Assembly: GCF_041080815.1 (NCBI RefSeq)
Contig: NZ_CP160205.1
Location: 2,418,001 to 2,482,000 of the forward strand
Length of the DNA: 64,000 nt
Direction of reading: 5' to 3'
Source of the DNA: Mucilaginibacter yixingensis
GTDB lineage: Bacteria; Bacteroidota; Bacteroidia; Sphingobacteriales; Sphingobacteriaceae
Under the pieces are notes generated by a model. It was not told where the DNA came from. It was given only the letters and a program-made list of their open reading frames with translations, and ran no database searches. Position 1 is the first letter of the stretch; every line of letters starts with the position of its first letter. Below, in pieces: positions 33,190-41,834 of this stretch. Position numbers and translations under genes: made by a program.

Positions 33190-33297
33190 GCGCACAGGGA
33201 ACACGAGCGTAAAATAGTCTACCAAACCAATAGATTTTTACACTTCACAGGCCTGTTTTATAGATATATTTCCCTATTTTCGCATCCAATTTTTTGT

Positions 33298-34092
33298 ATG
33301 GAGCAGCTACATGTAATTAAGATTGGCGGGAATGTAATAGACAATTCTGAAGCCCTGCATCGTTTTCTGAAAGACTTTTCAGCCCTTCAGGGGCATAAAA
33401 TACTGGTGCATGGCGGCGGCAAAGTAGCTACCCAACTTTCTGAAACTTTAGGTATTGAAGCCAAACTGGTAGACGGACGCCGCATAACCGACGTAGAGAC
33501 CTTGCGCGTGGTAACCATGGTTTATGGCGGCCTCATCAATAAAAACATTGTAGCCCAACTGCAGCGCTATGGCAGCAATGCTATAGGCCTGACAGGTGCA
33601 GATGGTAACCTGATCCGTGCGCAGAAACGCCCGGTCAAAACCATTGACTATGGCTACGTAGGCGATTTAAAAGACGACTCTATAGACGCAAAAGGTATTG
33701 CCGCTTTATTAGAAGCTGGTTTCACCCCGGTTTTTTGCGCATTAACGCACGATGGCGAAGGTCAGTTATTAAATACAAATGCCGATACCATTGCCTCTGC
33801 CCTGGCGGTATCAATGGCTGCGCACTATGAATCGACCCTGATCTATTGCTTTGAGAAACGCGGTGTGCTGGAAGATATTGATGATGAAGATTCTGTGATC
33901 CGCGAGATTAACCCCGAGCGCTACGAGGAATTAAAAACAGCCAAGATCATCCATAGCGGCATGATCCCGAAGCTGGATAATGCTTTCAGCGCTATTCACA
34001 GCGGTGTAAGAGCTGTTATTATTGGCCATGCAGACGAGTTAGGTAATCTGCAGAGCAGCGGTCATTCATTTGGTACACGTTTAAGTAAATAA
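33298..34092 (+). CDS. argB: acetylglutamate kinase
   Basis: 264 residues from MEQLHVIKIGGNVIDN (33298); the frame open from 33079 translates the repeat and is not coding. Phosphorylates N-acetylglutamate in arginine synthesis. Amino-acid-kinase features: IKIGGNVI, VHGGGKVATQLSETLGI (phosphate/substrate loop), VDGRRITD, GLTGADGNLI, and the C-terminal ADTIASALAV and HSGMIPKLDNAFSAIHSGV. Followed after two bases by proC. Confidence 0.93.
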   Translation: MEQLHVIKIGGNVIDNSEALHRFLKDFSALQGHKILVHGGGKVATQLSETLGIEAKLVDGRRITDVETLRVVTMVYGGLINKNIVAQLQRYGSNAIGLTGADGNLIRAQKRPVKTIDYGYVGDLKDDSIDAKGIAALLEAGFTPVFCALTHDGEGQLLNTNADTIASALAVSMAAHYESTLIYCFEKRGVLEDIDDEDSVIREINPERYEELKTAKIIHSGMIPKLDNAFSAIHSGVRAVIIGHADELGNLQSSGHSFGTRLSK

Positions 34093-34094
34093 TC

Positions 34095-34904
34095 ATGAAC
34101 AATCAGCATATAGCCATTTTAGGCAGCGGTAATATTGGGCTGTCACTGGCAAAAGGACTGGCCAAGGCTAAAATCTATTCGCCAGCACAAATTACCCTTA
34201 CCCGCCGTAATGTGGCGGCTTTAGCGCCTTTAAAAGAAGAAGGTTTTTTAACTACCGGCAATAATGCAGAAGCAGTAAAGCAAGCCGATATTATCGTGTT
34301 AGCTATCCTGCCGCAGCAATTAAATAAACTGCTGGATGAGGTTAAATCTGCTATTGATCCGGCTAAGCACCTGTTGATATCCGTTATTTCTGGCGTTAGC
34401 TGTGAGGATATTCGCAAATACCTGGGTATGGAAGTGCAAGTGGTACGTGTGATGCCTAACACGGCTATCTCCATCGGTCAGTCAATGACTTGTATTGCTA
34501 CCGATAATGCCACAGAAGAGAACGTAAACATTGTAAAAGCCATGTTTGATTCTGTTGGCGTAAGCATCCAGATCAATGAGGAGCTGATGACATCGGCCAC
34601 GGCGCTGTGTGCGTGTGGTATTGCATTCTTCCTCCGCGCAATCCGTGCGGCATCACAAGGTGGTACAGAGATTGGTTTCCACGCGCACGACGCACTGAAA
34701 ATGGCCGCTCAAACAGCTAAAGGTGCTGCCGATTTGCTGCTGCAACTGGCATCGCATCCAGAGCATGAAATTGACAAAGTAACATCGCCAAAAGGCTGTA
34801 CCATTGCCGGTTTGAACGAGATGGAGCACAATGGTTTCAGCTCGGCCATGATTAAAGGCATCAAAACATCGGCAGAAAAAGCTGGTGTACTTTATAAAGA
34901 TTGA
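34095..34904 (+). CDS. proC: pyrroline-5-carboxylate reductase
   Basis: 269 residues. Reduces P5C to proline with NAD(P)H. N-terminal dinucleotide fold ILGSGNIGLSLAKGL (5-19), central VVRVMPNTAISIGQSMTCI, and the signature helix region SPKGCTIAGLNEMEHNGFSSAMIKGI (about 235-260). Two bases after argB, so the two are an operon linking arginine and proline synthesis from glutamate. Confidence 0.93.
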   Translation: MNNQHIAILGSGNIGLSLAKGLAKAKIYSPAQITLTRRNVAALAPLKEEGFLTTGNNAEAVKQADIIVLAILPQQLNKLLDEVKSAIDPAKHLLISVISGVSCEDIRKYLGMEVQVVRVMPNTAISIGQSMTCIATDNATEENVNIVKAMFDSVGVSIQINEELMTSATALCACGIAFFLRAIRAASQGGTEIGFHAHDALKMAAQTAKGAADLLLQLASHPEHEIDKVTSPKGCTIAGLNEMEHNGFSSAMIKGIKTSAEKAGVLYKD

Positions 34905-34911
34905 GTTTATA

Positions 34912-35018
34912 TAATGAGTGAATGAGTGAGTTTTGAATGAGTGATTAGATCTCTTCAAATCCATCAATTCACTCATTCGCTCCTTCAAAATTCACTCATT
35001 AATTATATTACTCATTAT
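34912..35018. repeat. inverted repeat of ATGAGTGAATGAGTGAG units between proC and aspartokinase
   Basis: ATGAGTGAATGAGTGAGTTTTGAATGAGTG and its imperfect reverse complement (CACTCATTCGCTCC...TTCACTCATT...ACTCAT) can fold into one long hairpin. Might reduce read-through into the kinase gene. Confidence 0.6.
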
Positions 35019-35020
35019 AA

Positions 35021-36397
35021 ATGTTTACTGTAGAAAAAATTGGCGGCACCTCTATGAGTGCCCTGAAACAAGTAATTGATAACGTCATCCTTTTTGAACG
35101 CGAGGGTGATGCGCTTTACAACCGTATTTTTGTAGTATCGGCCTTCTCTGGCGTTACCAACCTGTTGCTGGAGAACAAAAAAACCGGTGAACCTGGTGTA
35201 TACCATCGCCTGGCTCAGCATCAGGATTTTCATAAACCACTGAAAGAACTGGTTATTAAACTGAAAGAGATTAACACTCAATATGTTGATTTGGGTTTAA
35301 ACCTGGCCGAAGCCGATACCTTCATTGAAAACCATATTAATGACGCACAGAAATACCTGGAAAACCTGTCGAACATCTTAGCTTCAGGTTATGTAAGTCA
35401 GGAAAGTATCTTGCAAGCCGCACGTGAGATTCTGGCCTCTATCGGCGAAAGTCACTCTGCTTATAACTTTACGCAGATCCTTAACAATATGGGCATCAAC
35501 GCTACTTTGGTGGATTTGAGCGGTTTACATGACCATCATCAATACACTATAGATCAGCGAATTAAGCATTCTTTCGCAAACATCGACTTTAAGAAAACCA
35601 TCTGTATTGTAACCGGCTACGCCAAAGGTACTGAAGGTATTATGCGCGAGTTTGACCGTGGCTATAGCGAGGTAACCTTCAGCAAGATTGCACAGGAGTT
35701 GAAACCTGATGAAGCTATCATCCACAAAGAATACCACCTTTCTACTGCCGATCCTGGCATTGTGGGTGTAGAAAACTGCATCCCGGTTGGTAACACCAAC
35801 TATGACATTGCAGATCAGCTGGCAGACGTAGGTATGGAGGCCATCCACCCGAAAGCTTCAAAACCGCTGGAAATTAACGGTATTAATCTGCGTATTAAAA
35901 ACACTTTCGAGCCTGCTCACCCAGGTACGCTGATCACAAAGGATTTTGTAAGCGAAACCAAACGTGTAGAGGTAATTACCGGTACTGATAAACTAGTACT
36001 GATTGATGTTTACGATCCGCTGATGGTAAGCAACGTAGGCTCTGACTTGAAAATCATGCAGATTTTTGCCGACAATAAAATCAGCTACATTTTCAAAGCC
36101 ACCAGCGCCAACAGCATTTCTATCGTGATCTGGGAACGCGATTTCGATCAAAAACTGGTAAGCGATCTGGAGAGCGAATTTGAAAAAGTAACCGTAGAGA
36201 AAACTGCTATGGTGTGCATGCTGGGTACTAATATGGACTACCCTGGCCTGCTGGCCCACGCTGCACAAGCTTTAACCGATGCAGGCATCAATATCATGAG
36301 CGCCGGTTTTGCGCTGAGAAAAGTAAACATCCAGTTCCTGGTGGCGCGCGATCGTTTTAAAGACGCGGTGATTGCCTTGAATAGGGCGATGGCATAA
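35021..36397 (+). CDS. aspartate kinase
   Basis: 458 residues. Amino-acid-kinase domain 1-300 (VEKIGGTSMSALKQVI, VVSAFSGVTNLLLE, VTGYAKGTEGIM, FDRGYSEVTFSKIA) and two C-terminal ACT modules (about 315-455; SNVGSDLKIMQIFADNKISY, MLGTNMDYPGLLAHAAQALTDAGINI). Makes aspartyl-4-phosphate, the entry to Lys/Thr/Met. The opening VEKIGGTSM and overall layout remind me of the ectoine-cluster type (Ask_Ect), but no ectoine genes are seen. Third in the argB-proC direction after a 116-base gap with a repeat hairpin. Confidence 0.88.
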   Translation: MFTVEKIGGTSMSALKQVIDNVILFEREGDALYNRIFVVSAFSGVTNLLLENKKTGEPGVYHRLAQHQDFHKPLKELVIKLKEINTQYVDLGLNLAEADTFIENHINDAQKYLENLSNILASGYVSQESILQAAREILASIGESHSAYNFTQILNNMGINATLVDLSGLHDHHQYTIDQRIKHSFANIDFKKTICIVTGYAKGTEGIMREFDRGYSEVTFSKIAQELKPDEAIIHKEYHLSTADPGIVGVENCIPVGNTNYDIADQLADVGMEAIHPKASKPLEINGINLRIKNTFEPAHPGTLITKDFVSETKRVEVITGTDKLVLIDVYDPLMVSNVGSDLKIMQIFADNKISYIFKATSANSISIVIWERDFDQKLVSDLESEFEKVTVEKTAMVCMLGTNMDYPGLLAHAAQALTDAGINIMSAGFALRKVNIQFLVARDRFKDAVIALNRAMA

Positions 36398-36410
36398 CAT
36401 AGATTCAAAC

Positions 36411-36508
36411 ACGTCATTGCGAGGAACGAAGCAATCTCTGTACAGGACAATCGGACACGCTAATCCGACATGCATCTGCAGAGATTGCTTCGTTCCTCGC
36501 AATGACGT
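36411..36508. repeat. perfect long palindrome, GTCATTGCGAGGAACGAAG family
   Basis: 30-bp arms (36411-36440 and 36479-36508) are perfect reverse complements around a 38-base centre; best-preserved copy of the family in the window. It lies between convergent genes. Confidence 0.9.
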
Positions 36509-36525
36509 GTTTGTTTAATTTGCCA

Positions 36526-37611
36526 TTAACTGGCTTCCGCAAGCTTCTCATTTTCCAATATCTGTAACAGCGCCTTCTCTGCTGTATTTAGCTCTGCCGC
36601 TTTAATATCTTTCTGTCCATCCAAATCGCTTATATAGCGAAAGATCCTCCCCTCTTCATAGCTTTTAATCACCGTTGGATGTACGTAGTACTTTTTGCAA
36701 ACAGTGCGGGTGTTGCCCAGGTTAACGGCCACTTCATCCAACACACTGATAATTTTCTTTTTACATTCTGATACCGTTTCAAATTCGCCGGCTTCTTTAA
36801 AAGCATATAGAGCGCTTACACTACCTGCCCAGGTGCGGAAATCTTTAGCAGTAAAATCTTCGCCGGTTATATTTTTCAGATAAGTATTTACATCCCCTGA
36901 ACCAATGGAACAATGCTGACCATCGGCATTATAATATTGAAAAAGCTCTTTACCTGGAATATCGCGGCATTGCTTAACCAGTCGCGCCAGTTTTTTGCTT
37001 TGGAGGGCAATGTTGTGTATTACGCCCTTCTTGCCCTTGAACTGAAAGTTGATTTTTGAACCTTCAATTTTTACGTGCTTATCCATCAGCGTGGTGAGAC
37101 CGAAAGAGCCGTACAGCTTCTTGTACGATTCATTCCCTACCCTTATGCTGGTTAACTCCATTAAACGAACTACCAGAGCTATCACCTTATCATGATCCAG
37201 GTTGTGTCGCGCCAAATCCTTATCTACCTGTTGGCGAATAGCGGGCAAATGTGCGGCGAAGGTTTGTAAACGATGGTATTTAGATTGATTGCGAATACGG
37301 TTCCAATCCGGATGATAGCGGTATTGTTTTCGACCCGCCGCATCTACGCCTGTGAACTGTAAGTGACTGTTTTCTTTAGGCGAAATCCATACATTAGTAT
37401 AAGCCGGAGGAATGACTAGTCTTTTAAAGCGATGAATTAGCTCTTTATCCTTAACCAAATTATTATCAGCATCATAAAAAGAAAAACCTGCACCAGATTT
37501 TTTGCGGGTATAACCGGGCATCGTGTCCGACACGTAGCATAAACCCACAGCACGGGCGGTTACTTTGGGGTCGCGGCCAATTTTTTCTAACTTCTTTTCC
37601 AGGCGTGTCAT
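36526..37611 (-). CDS. DNA topoisomerase IB (poxvirus-like)
   Basis: 361 residues from MTRLEKKLEK (37611). Relaxes supercoils through a 3'-phosphotyrosyl intermediate. N-terminal Topo_N-like part with IPPAYTNVWISP and RYHPDWNRIRNQSKYHRL; catalytic part with VVRLMELTSIRVGNESY (Arg), KFRTWA-equivalent DFRTWAGSVSALYAF, and the Tyr region RTVCKKYYVHPTVIKSY. Complete, normal bacterial length (about 350). Convergent with the aspartokinase gene. Confidence 0.9.
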   Translation of the reverse strand: MTRLEKKLEKIGRDPKVTARAVGLCYVSDTMPGYTRKKSGAGFSFYDADNNLVKDKELIHRFKRLVIPPAYTNVWISPKENSHLQFTGVDAAGRKQYRYHPDWNRIRNQSKYHRLQTFAAHLPAIRQQVDKDLARHNLDHDKVIALVVRLMELTSIRVGNESYKKLYGSFGLTTLMDKHVKIEGSKINFQFKGKKGVIHNIALQSKKLARLVKQCRDIPGKELFQYYNADGQHCSIGSGDVNTYLKNITGEDFTAKDFRTWAGSVSALYAFKEAGEFETVSECKKKIISVLDEVAVNLGNTRTVCKKYYVHPTVIKSYEEGRIFRYISDLDGQKDIKAAELNTAEKALLQILENEKLAEAS

Positions 37612-37710
37612 TACCAGTATTAACATTATATTAAAACATAAAGTTTTGATATTGAAATGACCGATGGATTAGGCGGAAAACCTAAACTTGTGTTTAATCC
37701 ACATCAAACT

Positions 37711-38739
37711 ATGAAATACAACTTTTTAGGAAACACCGGCCTGCTGGTGTCTGAACTCTGTTTTGGCACCATGACCTTTGGCGGTTCTGAGGGCATTTGG
37801 GAACACGTTGGCAAGGTACAGCAGGATGAAGTGAACGACCTGATTAAAACAGCCGTTGACGCCGGCATTAATTTCTTTGATACGGCTAACGTTTATTCTT
37901 ACGGTCTATCAGAGCAATTGCTTGGTCAATCCATTAAAACATTAGGACTAAATCGCAACGAGTTAGTAATTGCCACCAAAGTACGCGGTAGGATGAGCAA
38001 GGATGTTAACGCTATTGGCCTGTCCCGCTTCCACATTTTTAATTCAGTTGATGAAAGTCTGAAGCGCTTGCAACTAGACCATATTGATGTACTGTACGTA
38101 CACGGTGTCGATCTGAAAACACCGATCGAAGAGACTATGCGTGCATTGAACGACATAGTGCTGACTGGCAAAGTGCGTTACATAGCCGTTTGCAACTGGC
38201 CGGCCTGGATGGTAATGAAGGCGCTGGGTATTGCCGAGAAACATGGCTGGAACAAATTTGTAGGCCTGCAGTATTACTATTCGCTTTCTGGTCGTGATAT
38301 TGAGCGCGAAATCATTCCTCTGGCACAGGGAGAAAATCTGGGCGTAATGCCATGGAGCCCCCTAGCAGGCGGGTTCCTGAGCGGTAAGTATACTCGTAAC
38401 AATGAGAAAGCCGGCGATTCTCGTCGTGATGCTTTTGACTTCCCGCCGGTAAATAAGGAGCAAGCGTATGACATTATAGATGCTGCGGCCAAAATTGCCG
38501 AAAGCCACAATGTATCTGTAGCACAGGTTGCACTGGCCTGGGTAAGGCATCAACCGGGAATAACCAGCACTATTATTGGCGCTAAACGTGTAGAACAGTT
38601 GAACGACAACATCAAGTCGACTGAAATCCAGCTAAATGCTGAAGAACTAGCTATTTTAGATGGATTGAGCTCGCTGCCAAAAGAATACCCAGGCTGGATG
38701 GTTGAAAGGCAGAGTGCTGATAGAGAGCCTGCTCAGTAG
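37711..38739 (+). CDS. aldo/keto reductase
   Basis: 342 residues from MKYNFLGNTGLLV (37711); the 18-residue upstream extension is not conserved in type. NADPH-dependent reductase of the AKR (beta/alpha)8 barrel: catalytic Asp in FFDTANVYSYG, Tyr in the same block, Lys in VIATKVRGRM, His in VLYVHGVD. NADPH contacts in PWSPLAGGFLSGKYTR and STIIGAKRVEQLNDN. Close to the YajO/YakC-like group; natural carbonyl substrate unknown. Confidence 0.9.
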   Translation: MKYNFLGNTGLLVSELCFGTMTFGGSEGIWEHVGKVQQDEVNDLIKTAVDAGINFFDTANVYSYGLSEQLLGQSIKTLGLNRNELVIATKVRGRMSKDVNAIGLSRFHIFNSVDESLKRLQLDHIDVLYVHGVDLKTPIEETMRALNDIVLTGKVRYIAVCNWPAWMVMKALGIAEKHGWNKFVGLQYYYSLSGRDIEREIIPLAQGENLGVMPWSPLAGGFLSGKYTRNNEKAGDSRRDAFDFPPVNKEQAYDIIDAAAKIAESHNVSVAQVALAWVRHQPGITSTIIGAKRVEQLNDNIKSTEIQLNAEELAILDGLSSLPKEYPGWMVERQSADREPAQ

Positions 38740-38801
38740 ATTTTAGATTCAAAAATAGAGAATCAAGATGCCGGATAAACTTTCTCGCAAATAATAATCA
38801 A

Positions 38802-38841
38802 AACCAAGAAAGCCGCTTCAATTGAAGCGGCTTTCTTGGTT
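38802..38841. terminator. perfect 40-bp palindromic bidirectional terminator
   Basis: AACCAAGAAAGCCGCTTCAA and its exact reverse complement adjoin without a spacer (38802-38821/38822-38841), between convergent genes, with A- and T-rich ends. Confidence 0.85.
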
Positions 38842-38893
38842 GCCTAAATTTCTTTACTCTTGATTCTATCCTCTTGAATCAAGCCCAACAAAC

Positions 38894-39181
38894 TTATTTC
38901 CCCATCGCTTCCTGTTCTTTAAGGGCAGCAACGTTGTTTTGGGTGTTAAATTTGTCGGTCTGAGTAGCAAAGTCTTCCAGAATGCCGGCAATGGTATCCA
39001 GATTTTCTGATACACGCTGGTGCATATCAGGCAGATCTTTTTCCAGGCGTTTGTTGCCCAGATCAATGTTATCTACCTCAATTTTAGCGAGTTTTTGTAT
39101 AATGGCCAGCTGACTGTTCTTCAGGTCTTCCAACTCGTGAACAATTTTTTCCATCAGCGCAGATTTCTTTAACGTATCCAT
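38894..39181 (-). CDS. small coiled-coil protein (95 aa), unknown
   Basis: 95 residues, almost entirely charged helix with heptad-like hydrophobic spacing (LMEKIVHELEDLKNSQLAII, LAKIEVDNIDLGNKRL, VSENLDTIAGILEDFA). No Cys, no membrane segment. No family recognised; likely a cytosolic oligomeric adaptor or structural protein. Single gene ahead of the palindromic terminator. Confidence 0.65.
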   Translation of the reverse strand: MDTLKKSALMEKIVHELEDLKNSQLAIIQKLAKIEVDNIDLGNKRLEKDLPDMHQRVSENLDTIAGILEDFATQTDKFNTQNNVAALKEQEAMGK

Positions 39182-39277
39182 AACTGTGTTCTTTTTATTG
39201 GTTGATACTGATAAAGCAACAGCCTTTTACAAGAATTTGTTTAGATAATTAACAAGACAATTTACGCAACCAGATCT

Positions 39278-39925
39278 TTAATCAGCTAATTGTCCTGATA
39301 ACCAGCGCTGAAAGTCATCCACCGATGTAAACAAAAAATCAGGATTAAGCGGTTGTAGTTCACTTAAATTGGTGGTGGTAGCCCAGGCCGCGGCTGCTAT
39401 TGGCTCACCAATTTCTTTGCAATACTTAATATCGCTTGGGGCGTCGCCTACATATAATGCGTCCTGTACGTCAACATTCAGACGTTTTAACACAGAACGA
39501 ATGCCATTAACTTTATTTGGCCCCTCCGGCGATCCTGTTTCCAGTATATCAAAGTACTTAGACAAACCGAATTGTTTCAGCGACAATCGGGTGCTGTCCA
39601 TACCCTTACCCGTCACCATAGCTAACGGCACATTTTCAGTTGCAAGCCAGTCGAGTAATTGCGTTATTCCTGGAAAAGGTACGGGACAGGTATGATGCAA
39701 TTCTTCATAATGCTGTAAGTAAGCCGCAACTCCGGCCTTTTCATACTGCGGAATCAGTTTACGGATCGTCCCCTCTTCTGATGGACCAAACGTGGCTATA
39801 ATATCATCGTCGCTAATAGCTTTGCCCAATAACGGCTCCACACTCTTTCTAAATGCAGCTATACAAAGCGGCAAAGTATCGGCAATAGTGCCGTCAAGGT
39901 CAAATATAATGGCTTTGAATTTCAT
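39278..39925 (-). CDS. HAD-superfamily hydrolase (phosphoglycolate-phosphatase-like)
   Basis: 215 residues. Motif I DLDGT at 9-13 (IIFDLDGTIADT), alpha-helical type-1 cap (about 18-85), motif II in LAMVTGKGMD, motif III Lys in PNKVNGI, motif IV VGDAPSDIKYC. Closest in layout to Gph/PgmB-type phosphatases, so a small phosphorylated metabolite is the likely substrate; which one cannot be read from the sequence. Ends 20 bases upstream of the ribE stop side on the same strand and may be co-transcribed with it. Confidence 0.85.
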   Translation of the reverse strand: MKFKAIIFDLDGTIADTLPLCIAAFRKSVEPLLGKAISDDDIIATFGPSEEGTIRKLIPQYEKAGVAAYLQHYEELHHTCPVPFPGITQLLDWLATENVPLAMVTGKGMDSTRLSLKQFGLSKYFDILETGSPEGPNKVNGIRSVLKRLNVDVQDALYVGDAPSDIKYCKEIGEPIAAAAWATTTNLSELQPLNPDFLFTSVDDFQRWLSGQLAD

Positions 39926-39944
39926 AGGGCAACAAGAGCGGGCA

Positions 39945-40529
39945 TTAACGGTTCATTAAACGGGCAACATACTTGCCAATAATATCAAACTCCAGGTTAA
40001 TGGTGCTACCCTGACGCACATGCTGCAGGTTGGTATGCTCATAAGTATAAGGAATAATGGCTACAGAAAAGCCGTTATCGGTAGAGTTCACTACAGTTAG
40101 ACTGATACCATTAACACAGATTGATCCTTTTTCTACCGTTACATTCCCTGTAGCGGCGTCATATTCAAAAGTGTATTCCCAGCTACCATCCAGTTCTTTG
40201 TAGGATGTACATACCGCAGTTTGGTCAACGTGGCCCTGCACAATGTGACCATCCAGTCGGGCGTTCATTTGCATGCAGCGCTCCAGATTTACCAGATCGC
40301 CTACTTTAAGCAGGCCAATATTGGTTTTGTTCAGGGTTTCCTCAATTGCCGTTACCGTATGTGTACCATCGGTAACAGCAACTACGGTTAAACAAACGCC
40401 ATTGTGCGCCACAGACTGATCTATCTTCAACAAATGTGAAATAGCCGAAGCCACGGTGATGTGCACATTGCCATGGTCATGACGCAGTTCTGTAACAGCG
40501 CCCAGTGTTTCTATAATGCCGGTAAACAT
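39945..40529 (-). CDS. ribE: riboflavin synthase, alpha chain
   Basis: 194 residues made of two lumazine-binding repeats: first MFTGIIETLGAVTEL with SVAHNGVCLTVV, second HIVQGHVDQTAVC with EKGSICVNGISLTVV. Dismutates two 6,7-dimethyl-8-ribityllumazine to riboflavin and 5-amino-6-ribitylaminouracil. Trimeric, cytosolic. No FMN riboswitch seen upstream. Upstream gap has a G/C-run repeat. Confidence 0.93.
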   Translation of the reverse strand: MFTGIIETLGAVTELRHDHGNVHITVASAISHLLKIDQSVAHNGVCLTVVAVTDGTHTVTAIEETLNKTNIGLLKVGDLVNLERCMQMNARLDGHIVQGHVDQTAVCTSYKELDGSWEYTFEYDAATGNVTVEKGSICVNGISLTVVNSTDNGFSVAIIPYTYEHTNLQHVRQGSTINLEFDIIGKYVARLMNR

Positions 40530-40550
40530 GGCTGCTAAATTAAAGATTAT

Positions 40551-40648
40551 CCCCCTAACCCCCTAAAGGGGGGAACGATTTTTACTCAGGGTGTATATTT
40601 CTCAAGATCTTATGCAAAAAGAATCTCCCCATTTAAGGGGGCGGTAGG
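40551..40648. repeat. CCCCCTAACCCCCTAAAGGGGG-type intergenic repeat
   Basis: Pyrimidine-rich left arm (40551-40565, followed by AAAGGGGGG) and a related CTCCCCATTTAAGGGGGCGG right arm (40624-40643). Palindromic repeat of a type common between Bacteroidota genes. Confidence 0.5.
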
Positions 40649-40650
40649 CC

Positions 40651-41151
40651 TCACTTAAAACTACTCATCACATCCACCTCCTTATTGCGCAGATCAATAC
40701 CACCCTGGTAGATAGATTTTAGGTTAGCCAAATAGAATACCCAAGCATTCTGGCACCCTACAAATAAACTTTTTGATGGATCTTTTTCAAACGGTATGCT
40801 TTCTTGTACCAGATCAATCATGGTTAAATCGTTTCGTTTATTGATGTAAACACTAACAACGCTACCACCTGAAAAACTAAATTTAATAAAATCTTTACCG
40901 TTAGCTTCCAGGATCTGACCGTGCTCTTTCACATCGTCTGGCCAGCCGTGCCAGCGCCACTCGTAGCGGTCGGTTTTGGCCACAAACTCTCCGGGAGCAC
41001 GCTTTCTGCCCGCACTGGTAAAGAAATCAGCCTCGCGCAGAAACCAGCTTTCCAATCCGCCTGATGTGGTCCAGGCCTCATAAGCGGCACGAACGGGGAT
41101 ATTGAGGTCGGCCGTTATTTTAAATTGTGTCCAGCGTTTATCCGCTATCAT
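40651..41151 (-). CDS. SRPBCC/AHSA1-like domain protein
   Basis: 166 residues, single AHSA1-type START-like domain: ADLNIPVRAAYEAWTTSGGLESWFL at the start, YEWRWHGWPDDVKEHGQILEANG in the middle, and the terminal helix NAWVFYLANLKSIYQGG. Similar proteins bind small hydrophobic ligands or assist Hsp90-like systems; ligand unknown. Divergently transcribed from the Nudix gene. Confidence 0.8.
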   Translation of the reverse strand: MIADKRWTQFKITADLNIPVRAAYEAWTTSGGLESWFLREADFFTSAGRKRAPGEFVAKTDRYEWRWHGWPDDVKEHGQILEANGKDFIKFSFSGGSVVSVYINKRNDLTMIDLVQESIPFEKDPSKSLFVGCQNAWVFYLANLKSIYQGGIDLRNKEVDVMSSFK

Positions 41152-41227
41152 TAGTTTTCGTGTTGGTAGCTTTAAATATCGAAATAATTAGCGAAAGGCC
41201 AACAACCAGCTTACAACCAGCATTCTA

Positions 41228-41235
41228 TATATTTG
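41228..41235 (+). promoter_or_regulatory. TATATTTG -7 element before the Nudix gene
   Basis: Exact TAnnTTTG match ending five bases before the ATG at 41241, so the mRNA would be leaderless or nearly so if used. No clear -33 TTTG. Confidence 0.4.
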
Positions 41236-41240
41236 TGTTT

Positions 41241-41702
41241 ATGGCGAAGAAAAGCGCAGGCATATTACTCTATCGGCTAAAAGCAAACGAGCCTGAGATA
41301 TTTCTGGTGCATCCCGGAGGCCCTTTTTGGCGCAATAAAGACGAGGGTGCCTGGAGCATTCCCAAAGGAGAATTTGAAGATAACGAAGACGCACTTACAG
41401 CTGCTAAACGTGAGTTTTGGGAAGAAACAGGTCAAAATATCGACGGCGATTTTATCGAACTGCACCCCATCAAGCAGAAAAGCGGCAAACTGGTTTACGC
41501 TTGGGCGCTGAATCGAGATATTGACGCAGCCAGCATTAAGAGCAACATTTTCTCTATTGAATGGCCTCCCCGCTCCGGCCGAATGGCCGATTTTCCCGAG
41601 GTAGACAAGGCAGAGTGGTTTGAGATTGAAATAGCTTTAAAAAAGATCAATCCCGCACAGATTGGCTTGGTGGAGCAGTTGGTCGGTTTATTGTCGACAT
41701 GA
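41241..41702 (+). CDS. Nudix hydrolase
   Basis: 153 residues from MAKKSAGILLYRLK (41241); the upstream in-frame part is hydrophobic translation of the promoter gap. The Nudix box is complete at about 39-61 (GEFEDNE then REFWEETGQ), preceded by GAWSIPKG. The opening ILLYRLKANEPEIFLVHPGGPF is typical of the DUF/NUDIX 'NTP pyrophosphohydrolase' group related to diadenosine-polyphosphate hydrolases. Cleaves a nucleoside-diphosphate-linked substrate; identity unknown. Confidence 0.88.
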   Translation: MAKKSAGILLYRLKANEPEIFLVHPGGPFWRNKDEGAWSIPKGEFEDNEDALTAAKREFWEETGQNIDGDFIELHPIKQKSGKLVYAWALNRDIDAASIKSNIFSIEWPPRSGRMADFPEVDKAEWFEIEIALKKINPAQIGLVEQLVGLLST

Positions 41703-41720
41703 TCGATACCAAAAACATTT

Positions 41721-41823
41721 GTCATTGCGAGGAGGAACGACGAAGCAATCTCGTCCGAGGACTAATTAGCAAGCGACGAGATTGCTTCGCGCACTGCCCC
41801 TTCTCCACCTTGCTCGCAATGAC
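41721..41823. repeat. eroded copy of the GTCATTGCGAGGAACGAAG palindrome
   Basis: GTCATTGCGAGGAGGAACGA at 41721 and TGCTCGCAATGAC ending at 41823, with inner CGAAGCAATCTCGTC/GACGAGATTGCTTCG pairing. Between convergent genes. Confidence 0.8.
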
Positions 41824-41834
41824 AAAGCGGCTAA

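Noticed and set aside
33079..33297. 73-residue extension of ArgB
   Set aside because: Encoded by the composite repeat 32960-33189; ArgB proteins begin at MEQLHVIKIGG.
38802..38841. 40-bp palindrome as a recombination or plasmid site
   Set aside because: Position between convergent stop codons and A/T ends fit an ordinary bidirectional terminator.
41127..41240. N-terminal hydrophobic segment of the Nudix protein
   Set aside because: Overlaps the divergent promoter region and the SRPBCC start; Nudix proteins of this group begin at MAKKSAGILLY.
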